A stretch of DNA of 64,000 nt from CALAGB01 sp963713965 (GCA_963713965.1 OY970217.1:744001-808000), one strand, 5' to 3'. Counted from the stretch's first letter, positions 50,721-59,665 are shown. Notes: a model not told the origin generated them from the letters alone. A program made the numbers and translations.

Positions 50721-51584
50721 ATGGCACAGGCGCTTCGGTTTGGAATTTGTACCGATCAGAATCAGCCCTGGGACGTAGTCGTCGAGCGCTGGAAACTCTT
50801 CGAAGAGCTCGGCTTCGACAGCGTCTGGGATTGCGATCACTGGGTGCAGCCGAGCAAACCAAGTGGTCCATATTTCGAGGCCTGGACGCTTCTCGCAGCG
50901 CTGGCGGCACAAACCGAGCGCATTCGTATTGGCGTCCTCGTCAGCTGCAATACCTTTCGCCACCCAGCCCTCCTCGCCAAAGAAGCCGTGACGATCGATC
51001 ACATCTCGCACGGCCGTTTGGAGCTCGGTCTCGGGGCAGGCTGGTACGTGCCGGAACATGAGATGTTGGGGATCGACTTCCCACCCGCCGCGGAGCTTGT
51101 CAGTCGTTTCCGCGAAGCGGTCGAGATCGTCGATCAGCTCATGCGCAATGAATACACGACCTATGAAGGCAAGTACTACCAGCTCCACGGAGCGGCGTTT
51201 CGGCCCGGCCCAGTGCAGACACCGCGTCCGCCCTTGACGCTCGGCGCCAAGGGGCCGCGCATGCTCGAGATCGTGGCACGGTACGGTGACGCCTGGAATT
51301 CGTCCGGATCGCCAGAGGAGATGGGCGAACGCAACAAAATCCTCGACGAGCACTGCGCCAGACTCGGGCGGAACCCCGATGAAATCGTGCGCGGGATGTA
51401 TGGATGGGCCGCGATAATGCCGGACGACCCCTGGCTATCGGTTGAAGCGTTTCGTGAGTGCATCGGACGCTATCAGGAGGCAGGCATCAACGAATTCATC
51501 ATCGACCAGCCGCGTGACGAGCAGTTCGACGTGTTGGAACGGGTTGCGACCGAGGTTATTCCGGCGCTGCGCCGAGGGGAATGA
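50721..51584 (+). CDS. LLM-class (luciferase-like) F420-dependent oxidoreductase
   Basis: A 287-residue TIM-barrel flavin/F420 oxidoreductase. The family segments are LRFGICTDQNQPWDVVVERWKLFEELGFDSVWDCDHWVQ, RIGVLVSCNTFRHPALLAKEAVTIDHISHGRLELGLGAGW and GAKGPRMLEIVARYGDAWN. The type (about 290 residues, GLGAGW) is the F420-dependent subgroup. The ATG at 50721 follows GAGGAG. Substrate unknown; it stands alone, divergent from the quinone-type genes. Confidence 0.88.
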   Translation: MAQALRFGICTDQNQPWDVVVERWKLFEELGFDSVWDCDHWVQPSKPSGPYFEAWTLLAALAAQTERIRIGVLVSCNTFRHPALLAKEAVTIDHISHGRLELGLGAGWYVPEHEMLGIDFPPAAELVSRFREAVEIVDQLMRNEYTTYEGKYYQLHGAAFRPGPVQTPRPPLTLGAKGPRMLEIVARYGDAWNSSGSPEEMGERNKILDEHCARLGRNPDEIVRGMYGWAAIMPDDPWLSVEAFRECIGRYQEAGINEFIIDQPRDEQFDVLERVATEVIPALRRGE

Positions 51585-51779
51585 GAGCACCCTCATCCGG
51601 CGCCTAAGCTCCACCTTCACCACACCCGCAAGCGTACCCGGCAGGAGAAGGAGACCGAACTTGGACGTTGGTGCTCCGTCTCCCCTCTCCCGTACTTGCT
51701 GGAGATGGTTCTCCCTTCAGCGGGAAGGGAGTTAGTGGGATGGACCGACCGGAAGAGAGAGTTGCCGTAATCGGGCGGT
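51585..51779. other. Spacer with hairpin between LLM gene and ccmD
   Basis: CTCCCTTC and GAAGGGAG (51711-51731) pair perfectly in the 195-base convergent spacer, without a clear T-run. Other CTCCCC/GGAGA stretches nearby suggest decayed hairpin repeats. Confidence 0.4.
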
Positions 51780-51986
51780 TCAGCTCTGGCGGCTGCCAAT
51801 TGCCGGACTATCGAGGTCCGCGCGTCCGGTGCGCTCCGGCACGTCGACGCCGAATTCGGTCCCTTCGGTGAGCAACTCAACTTCATCCTTGAGGTTCTGT
51901 ACCTGGCGACCGAGCATCCACAGATAGCCAGCGATGACGATCCAGGTGATGAGAAAGGCTATGAAGAGATAAGAAAGATTGCTCAT
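51780..51986 (-). CDS. ccmD: CcmD-like small membrane protein
   Basis: A 68-residue protein with one transmembrane helix (about residues 4-24, YLFIAFLITWIVIAGYLWML) followed by a charged helical segment. Its start overlaps the ccmC stop by ATGA. Position and form match CcmD, which assists heme release from CcmC/CcmE in System I. It ends the ccm operon. Only a short, poorly conserved family, so naming relies on position. Confidence 0.78.
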   Translation of the reverse strand: MSNLSYLFIAFLITWIVIAGYLWMLGRQVQNLKDEVELLTEGTEFGVDVPERTGRADLDSPAIGSRQS

Positions 51987-52714
51987 GCGCTGATCGCTCC
52001 CTCTGCTTCGCGCTCCGCCAATGCGAATTGATAGTCGAGTAGCTTGTCTTTGGATTCCTCGATGCCAAACTTGAGGATCATGAGATAGACGTAAAGCAGC
52101 GTGAATCCTAGCAGACAGACCAGCATCGCGATCAGCATCTCGTTCGGCATGGCCGCACCGCTGGACGTGAAGACCGGCCCCGGGTGCAGCGTACGCCACC
52201 AATCGACCGACATATAGATGATCGGCACGTCGATGAATCCGATGATGCCGATGACGGCCGAGAAGCGTGCCGCTCGATCGCGCTCACCCGCGTACGCTCT
52301 CAGCATGAAATAGCTCAGATAGATAAACCAGAGAAGGAGCGTGGTGGTCAGTCGAGCGTCCCATGTCCACCACGTGCCCCAGATCGGGCGGCCCCAGAAT
52401 GAGCCAGTCAACAGCACCAAGGTGGTGAAGACGAGCCCGATCTCCGCCGACGCGCGCGCGATCTGATCCCAGATGAGATCGCGCTTCCAGAGAAACATGA
52501 TCCCCGCGCAGAAGACGACGAAGAAGGCCAGAAAAGCAACCCAGGCCATTGGGACGTGTATATAGAAGATGCGTTGCGCGTTTCCCTGGACGGCGTCCTC
52601 TGGTGCATAGACGAGTCCAAGATACAGGCCAATCGCCAGCGTCACCCCGGCCAACAGACCAAGGAACATGCCGGCATTTGCCTTCCGCGCGCTTCGCGCC
52701 TGGTTAGTCGCCAT
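51983..52714 (-). CDS. ccmC: Heme exporter/cytochrome c maturation protein CcmC
   Basis: A 243-residue membrane protein with six hydrophobic segments and the WWD heme-handling motif GTWWTWDARLTTTLLLWF, flanked by the QRIFYIHVPMAW and DVPIIYMSVDWWRTLH histidines. It delivers heme to CcmE in the periplasm. ATG 52714 has GGAGGAG upstream, one base after the ccmB stop. Part of ccmA-B-C-D on the minus strand. Confidence 0.93.
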   Translation of the reverse strand: MATNQARSARKANAGMFLGLLAGVTLAIGLYLGLVYAPEDAVQGNAQRIFYIHVPMAWVAFLAFFVVFCAGIMFLWKRDLIWDQIARASAEIGLVFTTLVLLTGSFWGRPIWGTWWTWDARLTTTLLLWFIYLSYFMLRAYAGERDRAARFSAVIGIIGFIDVPIIYMSVDWWRTLHPGPVFTSSGAAMPNEMLIAMLVCLLGFTLLYVYLMILKFGIEESKDKLLDYQFALAEREAEGAISA

Positions 52715-52715
52715 C

Positions 52716-53387
52716 CTACTCCTCCACGACGCGTTCAAAAACTACGTACGCGATCAGCACGAACAAGAGGTCATAGGCCCCCAGCAAATTAAGCCACGGA
52801 ACGAGGTCGGCTGTCTTCCCAGTCAGGATCAGCGTGGTGGCACGAACGGTAGCGATCACCACCGGCAGCAAGATCGGGAACATCAGGACCGGCAACATCA
52901 CCTCGCGAGAACGCGTGCTGGCAGCCATCACCGCCAGCAACGTCCCGACTGCAGCGAATCCGATCGTGCCCAGAAGCAGCACAAGCAGCAACGAGAACTT
53001 GAAGACATTCAGATTGAACAACGCGGCAAAAATCGGAACGGAGATCACTTCCACGAGCGTGATGAAGAGGAAGTTGCCGATGAACTTGCCGAGATAGATC
53101 GTGCCGCGATCTACCGGACACAGCAGCAGCCCGTCGAGCGAGCCACGATCCCGTTCGAGTGCGATCGAGCGACCCAGCCCCAACATCCCGGCGAAGTTGA
53201 ACGCCACCCACAGCGCGCCGGATCCGCTTGGCGCGCGGTTCACGCCGGTCAGGTCGAAGGCGAAGTTGAACGTGACGATCGTCAGCACGGCGAAGACGAA
53301 CATCCCGCCGAAGAGGTCCTTGGTGCGGACCTCGGTCAGAAGGTCCTTCCAGATAAGTGTCGTGATCTGATCCACTGCAGCCTTCAT
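52716..53387 (-). CDS. ccmB: ABC transporter permease CcmB
   Basis: A 223-residue CcmB permease with six hydrophobic helices. The ERDRGSLDGLLLCPVDRGTIYLGKF segment between helices 2 and 3 is the family's conserved loop. It forms the membrane part of the CcmAB transporter that releases holo-CcmE. ATGA overlap with ccmA and a one-base gap to ccmC show a tightly packed operon. Confidence 0.93.
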   Translation of the reverse strand: MKAAVDQITTLIWKDLLTEVRTKDLFGGMFVFAVLTIVTFNFAFDLTGVNRAPSGSGALWVAFNFAGMLGLGRSIALERDRGSLDGLLLCPVDRGTIYLGKFIGNFLFITLVEVISVPIFAALFNLNVFKFSLLLVLLLGTIGFAAVGTLLAVMAASTRSREVMLPVLMFPILLPVVIATVRATTLILTGKTADLVPWLNLLGAYDLLFVLIAYVVFERVVEE

Positions 53388-54145
53388 CGCCGAGACAACC
53401 TCGCGTCTAGCTCTTCCTCGACCAACTCCCGCGCGGGTGAATCAAGCGTCAGGCGCCCGAATTCGAGAAGCAGTACGCGGTCACCGCTGGTAAGCCCGAA
53501 GCGGAGATCATGCGTCGTCATCAGCGCGGTCCCGCCACCGGTCACGTGGTGCTCCAGGATGCGCTCCAGCACGTGCATTCCCTCGCGATCGAGTCCAGTA
53601 TCCGGTTCGTCCAGTAGAAGCAGATCTGGACGATGCAGGATGGCTCTCGCGATGGCCAGGCGTTGCTGCATACCCCGTGAGAAGGTCTGCACCCGGTCTC
53701 GCGTCCGCGATCCGAGGCCGACCAGGTCGAGAACCTCGTCGATCCGGTTGCGCTCATCCGGTACGGCATACATACGGGCGAAAAAACGCAGATTCTCGAT
53801 TGCGGTCAGATCATCATAGAGATAGGGCTGATGTGCGACCACGCCCACGTGGCGCCGGGCCTCCTGCGGCGCCTCATTCAGTGCCACGCCGTTGATGCGC
53901 ACGGTCCCGGACGTCGGGCGACTCAAGGTAGAGATGACGCGTAACAGCGTGGTTTTGCCAGCACCGTTGGAACCGAGGAGCGCAACACGCTCTCCAGAAT
54001 AGAGCTGCAAATCAATTGAACGGAGGACGTTGCGCCGGTCGAAGCGCTTGGTGAGTCCGCTTACGGAGACACGGACGCTGCGGGAAGCGGTACCGGCGTC
54101 AGTCATGGACGCCCCGATACGCTGCGCGGCACGCAGCGCGTTCAC
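53384..54145 (-). CDS. ccmA: ABC transporter ATP-binding protein CcmA
   Basis: A 253-residue ATPase. Walker A is LLGSNGAGKTTLL, the signature is FSRGMQQRLAIARAIL, and Walker B is DLLLLDEPDTGLD with the H-loop THDLRF. It energises release of heme-loaded CcmE with CcmB. The GTG at 54145 overlaps the upstream TGA (GTGA) and is used; ATG 54106 is the alternative. All motifs are intact. Confidence 0.9.
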   Translation of the reverse strand: MNALRAAQRIGASMTDAGTASRSVRVSVSGLTKRFDRRNVLRSIDLQLYSGERVALLGSNGAGKTTLLRVISTLSRPTSGTVRINGVALNEAPQEARRHVGVVAHQPYLYDDLTAIENLRFFARMYAVPDERNRIDEVLDLVGLGSRTRDRVQTFSRGMQQRLAIARAILHRPDLLLLDEPDTGLDREGMHVLERILEHHVTGGGTALMTTHDLRFGLTSGDRVLLLEFGRLTLDSPARELVEEELDARLSRR

Positions 54146-54507
54146 GACGAGGCGGTTTCCTGCTGCGCCATCGGTGATTGTCGTGCCAGCGCCCGCAACT
54201 GAAGGATCTCGACCTCGATCTCCTCGTCGATGCCGCCCGTCTCTTGTTCGAGATCGCGCAGCACCACTGCTGCTTCACGGACATACGCGGTGCGCGTCTC
54301 CTGGTATTCCTCGTCCGCCATCTTTCCCGAAGCGTAGTCGAAATCGACATCACGGATTGCCTGCATCAGATAGTGGCGCCGGGCGTTCAGATCGGCGATG
54401 CGCGCCGGAACGCTGGTGACTGAGTGGCGCTCTCGAGAGAGGAGCGGCTGCAGCACGAACGCGAACACGATAATGGCAGCGATGCCAAGGATGAGATATC
54501 CAGTCAT
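54142..54507 (-). CDS. Short CcmI-like membrane protein
   Basis: A 121-residue protein with one N-terminal helix (YLILGIAAIIVFAFVLQPLL) and a coiled-coil-like region (HYLMQAIRDVDFDYASGKMADEEYQE). This matches the N-terminal part of CcmI but lacks its TPR domain, which usually brings apocytochrome to the ligase. It is coupled by ATGA to ccmH. It probably completes the CcmFHI complex in reduced form. Confidence 0.78.
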   Translation of the reverse strand: MTGYLILGIAAIIVFAFVLQPLLSRERHSVTSVPARIADLNARRHYLMQAIRDVDFDYASGKMADEEYQETRTAYVREAAVVLRDLEQETGGIDEEIEVEILQLRALARQSPMAQQETASS

Positions 54508-55112
54508 GAAATCCCCTGGTCCGATCCGGCCAGTTTCTGGGGCGGCGGATCGTCGGTGCGGCTCAGAGTTGACGGCAGCGTGACCTTCGGCGGAATCACC
54601 TTGCCCATCAGGTCCTCCTCATAGGCGGCGACGTCACTTTGAATACGTGCCTCGAAGAGCGCCAGTTCGGAGTCGTCGACTTCGTCCACGACCGCGTTCG
54701 ATCCGTTTCCGGCAGCCTGCGACGCGAGCCGCTGGCGTTGCGTCACGAATCCACCAAGTATCAGCAGCCCCACGGCAATGGCCCCAACGGGTATCCACCA
54801 CAGCGCGAGCGAGAACCCATGTTTGGGCGGCTGGCGAAGAATGGTCTCACCGTAGCGGCTGACGAAATAATCCATGATCTGCTGGCGTGACTGCCCTTGA
54901 TCGAGCTGCTGCTGGATCAACTGACGGATGTCGTGAGCCAGCTGCGCGTTCGAGTCGCGCACGCTCTCACCCTGGCAGACCGGGCAATTGAGCGAATTAG
55001 CGATCGACAGCGCTTCAGGAGAAAGCGGTTCGTCTCCCTCCGCACCAGCCAGAGCCGGGAGGAGGATGAGGAGCATCAGGCCGGTGGCGATGGCGAAAAG
55101 ACTACGCTTCAC
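54504..55112 (-). CDS. ccmH: Cytochrome c-type biogenesis protein CcmH
   Basis: A 202-residue thiol-reducing protein with a signal peptide (1-24), the redox motif LNCPVCQG (Cys43, Cys46) and a C-terminal membrane helix near 105-125. LRCxxC in E. coli is LNCPVC here. It reduces the apocytochrome cysteines before heme ligation. It overlaps the ccmF stop by 11 bases and the next gene by ATGA. The CcmH/CcmI split is the usual form; there is no second TPR-type CcmH. Confidence 0.92.
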   Translation of the reverse strand: MKRSLFAIATGLMLLILLPALAGAEGDEPLSPEALSIANSLNCPVCQGESVRDSNAQLAHDIRQLIQQQLDQGQSRQQIMDYFVSRYGETILRQPPKHGFSLALWWIPVGAIAVGLLILGGFVTQRQRLASQAAGNGSNAVVDEVDDSELALFEARIQSDVAAYEEDLMGKVIPPKVTLPSTLSRTDDPPPQKLAGSDQGIS

Positions 55113-57090
55113 CCAGGGCAGCCTCCCGGACGGTTCTCGTCACGCGTCGCTCGGCCGGCCGAGCTGCGGGCCAGAGCAGCGTTAGAATGCCGAGCACATA
55201 GACGATCCCGCCCCACCAGATCCAGTTGGCCAGTGGGTTGATGTAGACACGCAGACTGGCAGTCTGATCAGTCTCCCAACGGTCGAGCACGATGTATACG
55301 TCGTTGATACCGATTGTCTTGATCCCCATGCGTGCGGTTGGCTGATCTTCGTACCCGGTGTAGAAGAAGCGTTTGCTCTCGATCGTGGCCTGATGCGCGC
55401 CATTCTCCGAGACGTTGATTTTGGCGGCAACGACGTCGCCTTCAGAGGTGGTGGTATCGACCAGACCGTTGTAGGTCAACGTGTACTGATTGATCTTGGC
55501 AGTATCTCCCGGCTTCATGGTGAACTGCCGCTCGGTCTGGAAAAAGTGTGTCCCAATGATGCCAACGGCCAGCACGGCCATCGCCAAATGCACCACGTAG
55601 CCACCGTAGCGACGATTGTTCTTGCGCAGCAGGCTTGGGATGGCCACGAGATAGCCTTCGCCGATTGAGCGGTGCCGCACGCGAGCACCACGTACGTACT
55701 CCATGAGGATCGTCGTTACCGTGAAGACCACCGCTGAGAAACCGGCCACCGCCAGCGGGTTGCGAATGAAGATGGCGAAGACGATGATGGCGATCAACCC
55801 GGCGACCAGCGACTCCCGCAGGCTGCGCAACAACGGCCGCCAGGATGTCCGTCGCCAGGCAAGCAACGGTCCCACACCCATCAGGACCAGAAGCGCCAGC
55901 ATGATCGGCCCATTGACCTCGTTATAGAACGGTGGACCGACCGTGAGCTTGGTGTTGCGGAAGAGCTCGCTGAACAGGGGGAAGATGGTGCCCCAGAGCG
56001 TAGCGAATGCCATCGCCGTGAAAAGCAGGTTGTTGAGTAAGAAGCCTGATTCGCGAGAGACGACCGATTCGATCGAGCGCTCGGCTCGCAGCCCTTTGAC
56101 GCGGTACGCCAGGAAACCAACCGAGACCACAATGACAATTGCCAGATACGATAGGAAATACGTGCCGATCGAGGACGTGGCGAACGTGTGGACCGAGGCA
56201 ATCAAACCACTACGCACCGTGAAGGTGGCGAAGACAGCCAGAATGTAGGCACCGACGATGAGCGACATGTTCCAGACTTTGAGCATGCCGCGTCGCTCTT
56301 GCACGATGATCGAATGGATGAACGCGGTCGCCAACAGCCACGGCAGCAGCGCGACGTTCTCGACTGGGTCCCAGCCCCAATAGCCGCCCCAACCGAGAAC
56401 GTGGTAGGCCCACCATGCGCCCAGCAGCAGTCCACAGCCGAGGATGCCCCAGGCGACGAGTGCCCAACGCCGGATCGAGCGGATCCAACCGTCACCCAGG
56501 CGTCCGGTGATCATGGCCGCCATAGCAAACCCGAACGGGACGGTGAAGCTGGCGAAGCCGCCAAGCAGGAACGGCGGGTGCATCATCATGCCCGGGTCAC
56601 GCAGGAGCGGGTTCAACCCGAGGCCGTCCGCGGGAGCGCTCGGCAATAGCGTGAAAGGGCTTGAGATGAAGTTGAGCATGAAAAGAAAGAAGAGCTCGGT
56701 CGAAAGGACCGTTGCCGCGACGTATGGGATAAGATCGCGGTCTCTCTTACGATGCAGGAAAATCGCCAAAGAAGAGAGCAGGCCGGCAATCATGGACCAG
56801 TAGAGGAGGCTTCCCTGCTGGCCACCGTAAAACGCCGTGAGGACGTAATGCATCGGCATCTCGCGGCTGGATCGGCCGGCGACGTATGCAATCTGGAAGT
56901 CGTGCCTCAGGAACGCAGTCGCCAGTGCAACGACCGCGACGAGAATCAGTGCGGTCACTCCCCAGACAGCACGAATTCCGCTACTGATCAGCTCAGCGGC
57001 GTTACGTCGAGCTCCGAGGACCGAGACGATGATCCCGTAAATCGCGAGCGCGAACGCGACGATGAGCGCTCCAGAGCCAAGCTGAGCCAC
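55102..57090 (-). CDS. ccmF: Heme lyase CcmF
   Basis: A 662-residue polytopic membrane protein with more than ten helices. The WWD motif is GWGGYWGWDPVENVALLPWL, with the conserved QGSLLYWSM and GGFASFTVPFGFAM regions and the large periplasmic C-terminal domain. It attaches heme to cytochrome c CxxCH motifs with CcmH/I. It starts with GTG after AAGGGA, 13 bases from ccmE. Full length for the family. Confidence 0.95.
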   Translation of the reverse strand: MAQLGSGALIVAFALAIYGIIVSVLGARRNAAELISSGIRAVWGVTALILVAVVALATAFLRHDFQIAYVAGRSSREMPMHYVLTAFYGGQQGSLLYWSMIAGLLSSLAIFLHRKRDRDLIPYVAATVLSTELFFLFMLNFISSPFTLLPSAPADGLGLNPLLRDPGMMMHPPFLLGGFASFTVPFGFAMAAMITGRLGDGWIRSIRRWALVAWGILGCGLLLGAWWAYHVLGWGGYWGWDPVENVALLPWLLATAFIHSIIVQERRGMLKVWNMSLIVGAYILAVFATFTVRSGLIASVHTFATSSIGTYFLSYLAIVIVVSVGFLAYRVKGLRAERSIESVVSRESGFLLNNLLFTAMAFATLWGTIFPLFSELFRNTKLTVGPPFYNEVNGPIMLALLVLMGVGPLLAWRRTSWRPLLRSLRESLVAGLIAIIVFAIFIRNPLAVAGFSAVVFTVTTILMEYVRGARVRHRSIGEGYLVAIPSLLRKNNRRYGGYVVHLAMAVLAVGIIGTHFFQTERQFTMKPGDTAKINQYTLTYNGLVDTTTSEGDVVAAKINVSENGAHQATIESKRFFYTGYEDQPTARMGIKTIGINDVYIVLDRWETDQTASLRVYINPLANWIWWGGIVYVLGILTLLWPAARPAERRVTRTVREAALGEA

Positions 57091-57103
57091 GGTTTATCCC
57101 TTC

Positions 57104-57553
57104 CTACCCGCTCGTCTTGGTGGCCGCCGTGAACCGCGAGGGGCATTTTGTCAGAAGGCTGTCGGCCTGGAACGAGCCATTCGCGTGGTAGGTTCCTTCA
57201 ACGACGACCTGTGCGTTGTCCGCGAAGATATCAGGGAGCACGCCACTATAGACGACCGGAATCGAATGAGTTCCGTCGGTAACGACGAAGTTGATTGGGT
57301 CTCCCGGCGAGCCCTTATCGATACTTCCGGCCTTGACGTTGCCGCCGACCTGCACTCGCTGACCGTCCATCGTCGCAGATTGCGCGTTTAGCTCGCTGAC
57401 GGTCACGAAGTACGAGGCAGCTGAGCTTTGAAACGCGTTGTAAATCAGGTAGCCAATGACCGCGAAGATCACCAACGCGACGACGATAAGCTTTGGATTC
57501 AGCAGTCGCGCCCGGCTGGCCGCGGCTGTGGTTGTCGCGGTTGCCCCCGTCAA
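57104..57553 (-). CDS. ccmE: Cytochrome c maturation heme chaperone CcmE, Cys-type variant
   Basis: A 149-residue periplasmic OB-fold protein with an N-terminal membrane anchor (22-42). The E. coli heme-binding histidine lies in a HxxxY motif; here the position reads TKCPSRF, so Cys137 would bind heme covalently and Phe141 replaces the Tyr. Cys-type CcmE (CxxxY) is known from some Desulfovibrio and archaeal systems; the Phe makes this a further variant. It starts with TTG behind GGGAGG. First gene of the ccm operon. Confidence 0.9.
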   Translation of the reverse strand: MTGATATTTAAASRARLLNPKLIVVALVIFAVIGYLIYNAFQSSAASYFVTVSELNAQSATMDGQRVQVGGNVKAGSIDKGSPGDPINFVVTDGTHSIPVVYSGVLPDIFADNAQVVVEGTYHANGSFQADSLLTKCPSRFTAATKTSG

Positions 57554-57644
57554 ACCTCCACCTCCCAGTTTCCACGACTGGAACTCATCGCTTTCTCGTT
57601 GAGCTTGAGTTCTTTTTCTGGCTGTCTCGTCAGTGTTCCGGCCG

Positions 57645-58106
57645 TCAACCTGAGATGCCAGTGGGATAGACGACCGAGAGAGCGACTCCGATGACGAACG
57701 CGATCGTTCCGAGCGTCAAGATGATCCAAGATCGATTGATCCATGTCTTTGACTGGCGCTGTCGCCGTCGTGCATTCCGAACGAATGTCCCCGTGAGCCA
57801 GAATGCCGAGATGGCTGCGACGATCTTGATGCCGAGAAAGACGACATAGGTGCTCGATCCCTGGCCGTTGGTCAATCGATCGAACGACATGACCACGCCG
57901 GTAGCGATCAGGACGATCGTTGCGACGGACGCCCACTCGCCAAACTCCGCTTGCGCGGCTCGTCCAACCTCGCGAGCCGCGGGATCGGCGCTTCGTAACG
58001 CGGGCCGCAGCGCCAGGACGTAGTACGCACCGCCACCCAACCATAACGCCGCCGCGATCGCATGCGCCAGGCGCAGCAGCATCCTCGCTATGGCAGCTAT
58101 ATCCAA
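57645..58106 (-). CDS. CopD/DUF-like four-helix membrane protein
   Basis: A 153-residue integral membrane protein with four hydrophobic segments (about 8-30, 55-80, 88-108, 125-148). The LAHAIAAALWLGGGAYYVLAL start and SVATIVLIATGVVMSF recall CopD or related copper-resistance/cytochrome-handling proteins with membrane histidines. Start is TTG 58106 or ATG 58082. It sits between ccdA and ccmE, so a role with cytochrome or heme/copper supply is likely but not shown. Confidence 0.65.
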   Translation of the reverse strand: MDIAAIARMLLRLAHAIAAALWLGGGAYYVLALRPALRSADPAAREVGRAAQAEFGEWASVATIVLIATGVVMSFDRLTNGQGSSTYVVFLGIKIVAAISAFWLTGTFVRNARRRQRQSKTWINRSWIILTLGTIAFVIGVALSVVYPTGISG

Positions 58107-58191
58107 CGGATGCCTGCTCCACCTTCGTCAGCTCCCGCACATTACGTACTCTATCAAATGATTATCAACCATAATGGTCAGGAAAACCCCT

Positions 58192-58944
58192 TCAAAGGTG
58201 CAAGAACAAAAGCGGCTGCACGACCTGGTCATACATGCGCTGGCTCATGACGTTCAAATAAAAGAAGCGATCCGTCAGAAAGAGGAACCCAGTCACGATC
58301 AGCGTTGCGCCACTGATCGTCGAGATGACCTGGTAGTGCCGGGTGATCCAGTGTAAGGCACCGAGGAGTCGTCCGATCCCGACTCCAACGAGAATGAACG
58401 GAACGCCTAGCCCGAGCGAGTAGGACAACAGCAGGAGCGTACCTCTGGCCGCCGTATCCGACGCGCTGGCGTAGACCAGGATCGTTACCAGAAGCGGGCC
58501 GATGCAGGGCGTCCAACCGAAACCGAACGCCATGCCCAACAGCAACGTCTCCGAACGCGTGAGCGAGCGTTGATAATTGGGATGAAAGCGTCGCTCACGC
58601 AAGAGCACTGGAAGCTGAAATAGTCCGACAAGAAAGAGTCCCGCCAGAATCATGAACGCGCCGGAAAGATGGTTCAACAGCAATCGGTGCTGCTGGAGCA
58701 GCCCACCGACGCTCCCGGCAGATACTCCGAGCGCCACGAAGACCAGTGTGAAGCCGGAAACGAAGATCATGCTGGCCACGAGAAGTCGCTTGATCGCGTC
58801 TGAGTTCTGCTTGCTGCCGTCTACGGTGATGCCCGAAATGAGCGACAGGTATCCCGGCACGACCGGCGCCACACAGGGCGAAACGAACGAAACGACGCCC
58901 GCGCCAAAGGCGGCAAAGAGACTCAGGCTCGCGGCATCAGCCAC
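58192..58944 (-). CDS. ccdA: Cytochrome c biogenesis protein CcdA
   Basis: A 250-residue membrane thiol-disulfide transporter with six helices. The two essential cysteines are Cys24 (VSPCVAPV) and Cys147 (WTPCIGP). It moves reducing power from cytoplasmic thioredoxin to the periplasm for CcmH and TlpA-type proteins. It starts with GTG, overlapping the TlpA gene by 8 bases. It complements the ccm genes downstream on the same strand. Confidence 0.94.
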   Translation of the reverse strand: MADAASLSLFAAFGAGVVSFVSPCVAPVVPGYLSLISGITVDGSKQNSDAIKRLLVASMIFVSGFTLVFVALGVSAGSVGGLLQQHRLLLNHLSGAFMILAGLFLVGLFQLPVLLRERRFHPNYQRSLTRSETLLLGMAFGFGWTPCIGPLLVTILVYASASDTAARGTLLLLSYSLGLGVPFILVGVGIGRLLGALHWITRHYQVISTISGATLIVTGFLFLTDRFFYLNVMSQRMYDQVVQPLLFLHL

Positions 58945-59521
58945 CGGCGGACTCTTTCAACGCGTTGGTGAGCTGGTCGGAGGTCTCGACCGCGCCCGGG
59001 AATTTGCCGATCAGCTTTCCCTCCGGACTCACCACGAAGGTCTCGGGCACACCGGCGACCCCATAGTCGATAGCGATGCTTCCCTTGCTGTCGGCGCCAT
59101 TCGGATAGCTCAATGCGTATTGCTGGACAAATGTCTGAGAGGCTGAAGAAAGGTCCCAGATGGCGATTCCTATGACCGCCACATCACTTGAGGCCGTTTG
59201 ATTGACGTAGGTGTTGATCAGCGGAGCCTCGGTCTGACACGGCGGACACCAGGAGGCCCAGAAATTGATTACCACCGTCTTCCCTTTGAAGTCGGAGAGG
59301 GAGACCTTCTTGCCGGTGTCGAAATCAGTCACGGTGAAGTCAGGAGCGGTTCGTTGAGTCGAGAAAGGGATGAAGACGCCTGGGGCGTTTATACGTCCAT
59401 TTGCGGTCGTGTCTGGAGACTTCGGACCGAGCAGCGACCAGCCCATCACGCCCAGGAGGACGACCACCAACGAAATGGCGAGCGCCGGAATGACGCGTCC
59501 TCGAATCGCCGGGAATCTCAT
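58937..59521 (-). CDS. TlpA/ResA-type periplasmic thioredoxin
   Basis: A 194-residue redoxin anchored by an N-terminal helix (about 12-32). The active site is WASWCPPCQ (Cys92, Cys95), with the cis-proline in GVPETFVV. CcdA reduces such proteins, and they in turn reduce apocytochrome cysteines or other partners. It overlaps ccdA by 8 bases. The Shine-Dalgarno before the ATG is weak. A hairpin separates it from murA. Confidence 0.92.
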   Translation of the reverse strand: MRFPAIRGRVIPALAISLVVVLLGVMGWSLLGPKSPDTTANGRINAPGVFIPFSTQRTAPDFTVTDFDTGKKVSLSDFKGKTVVINFWASWCPPCQTEAPLINTYVNQTASSDVAVIGIAIWDLSSASQTFVQQYALSYPNGADSKGSIAIDYGVAGVPETFVVSPEGKLIGKFPGAVETSDQLTNALKESAGG

Positions 59522-59560
59522 CTCTTGTGCATCTCACCCTCGTGGCAGCCACGTAGAAAC

Positions 59561-59587
59561 CGGGTGGTCGTGCAGAACCACCACCCG
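59561..59587 (-). terminator. Hairpin after murA, likely terminator
   Basis: CGGGTGGT and ACCACCCG form an 8-base stem with a small T-containing tail (GTTTCT) on the minus strand. It lies 79 bases after the murA stop, upstream of the TlpA gene. Confidence 0.45.
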
Positions 59588-59665
59588 ATATTATGGTTCA
59601 GTTGACCGAAATTTCAAAGGAAATACCCGCGCACTGTGGTGCGCCGGACATGACAATCGAGATAA

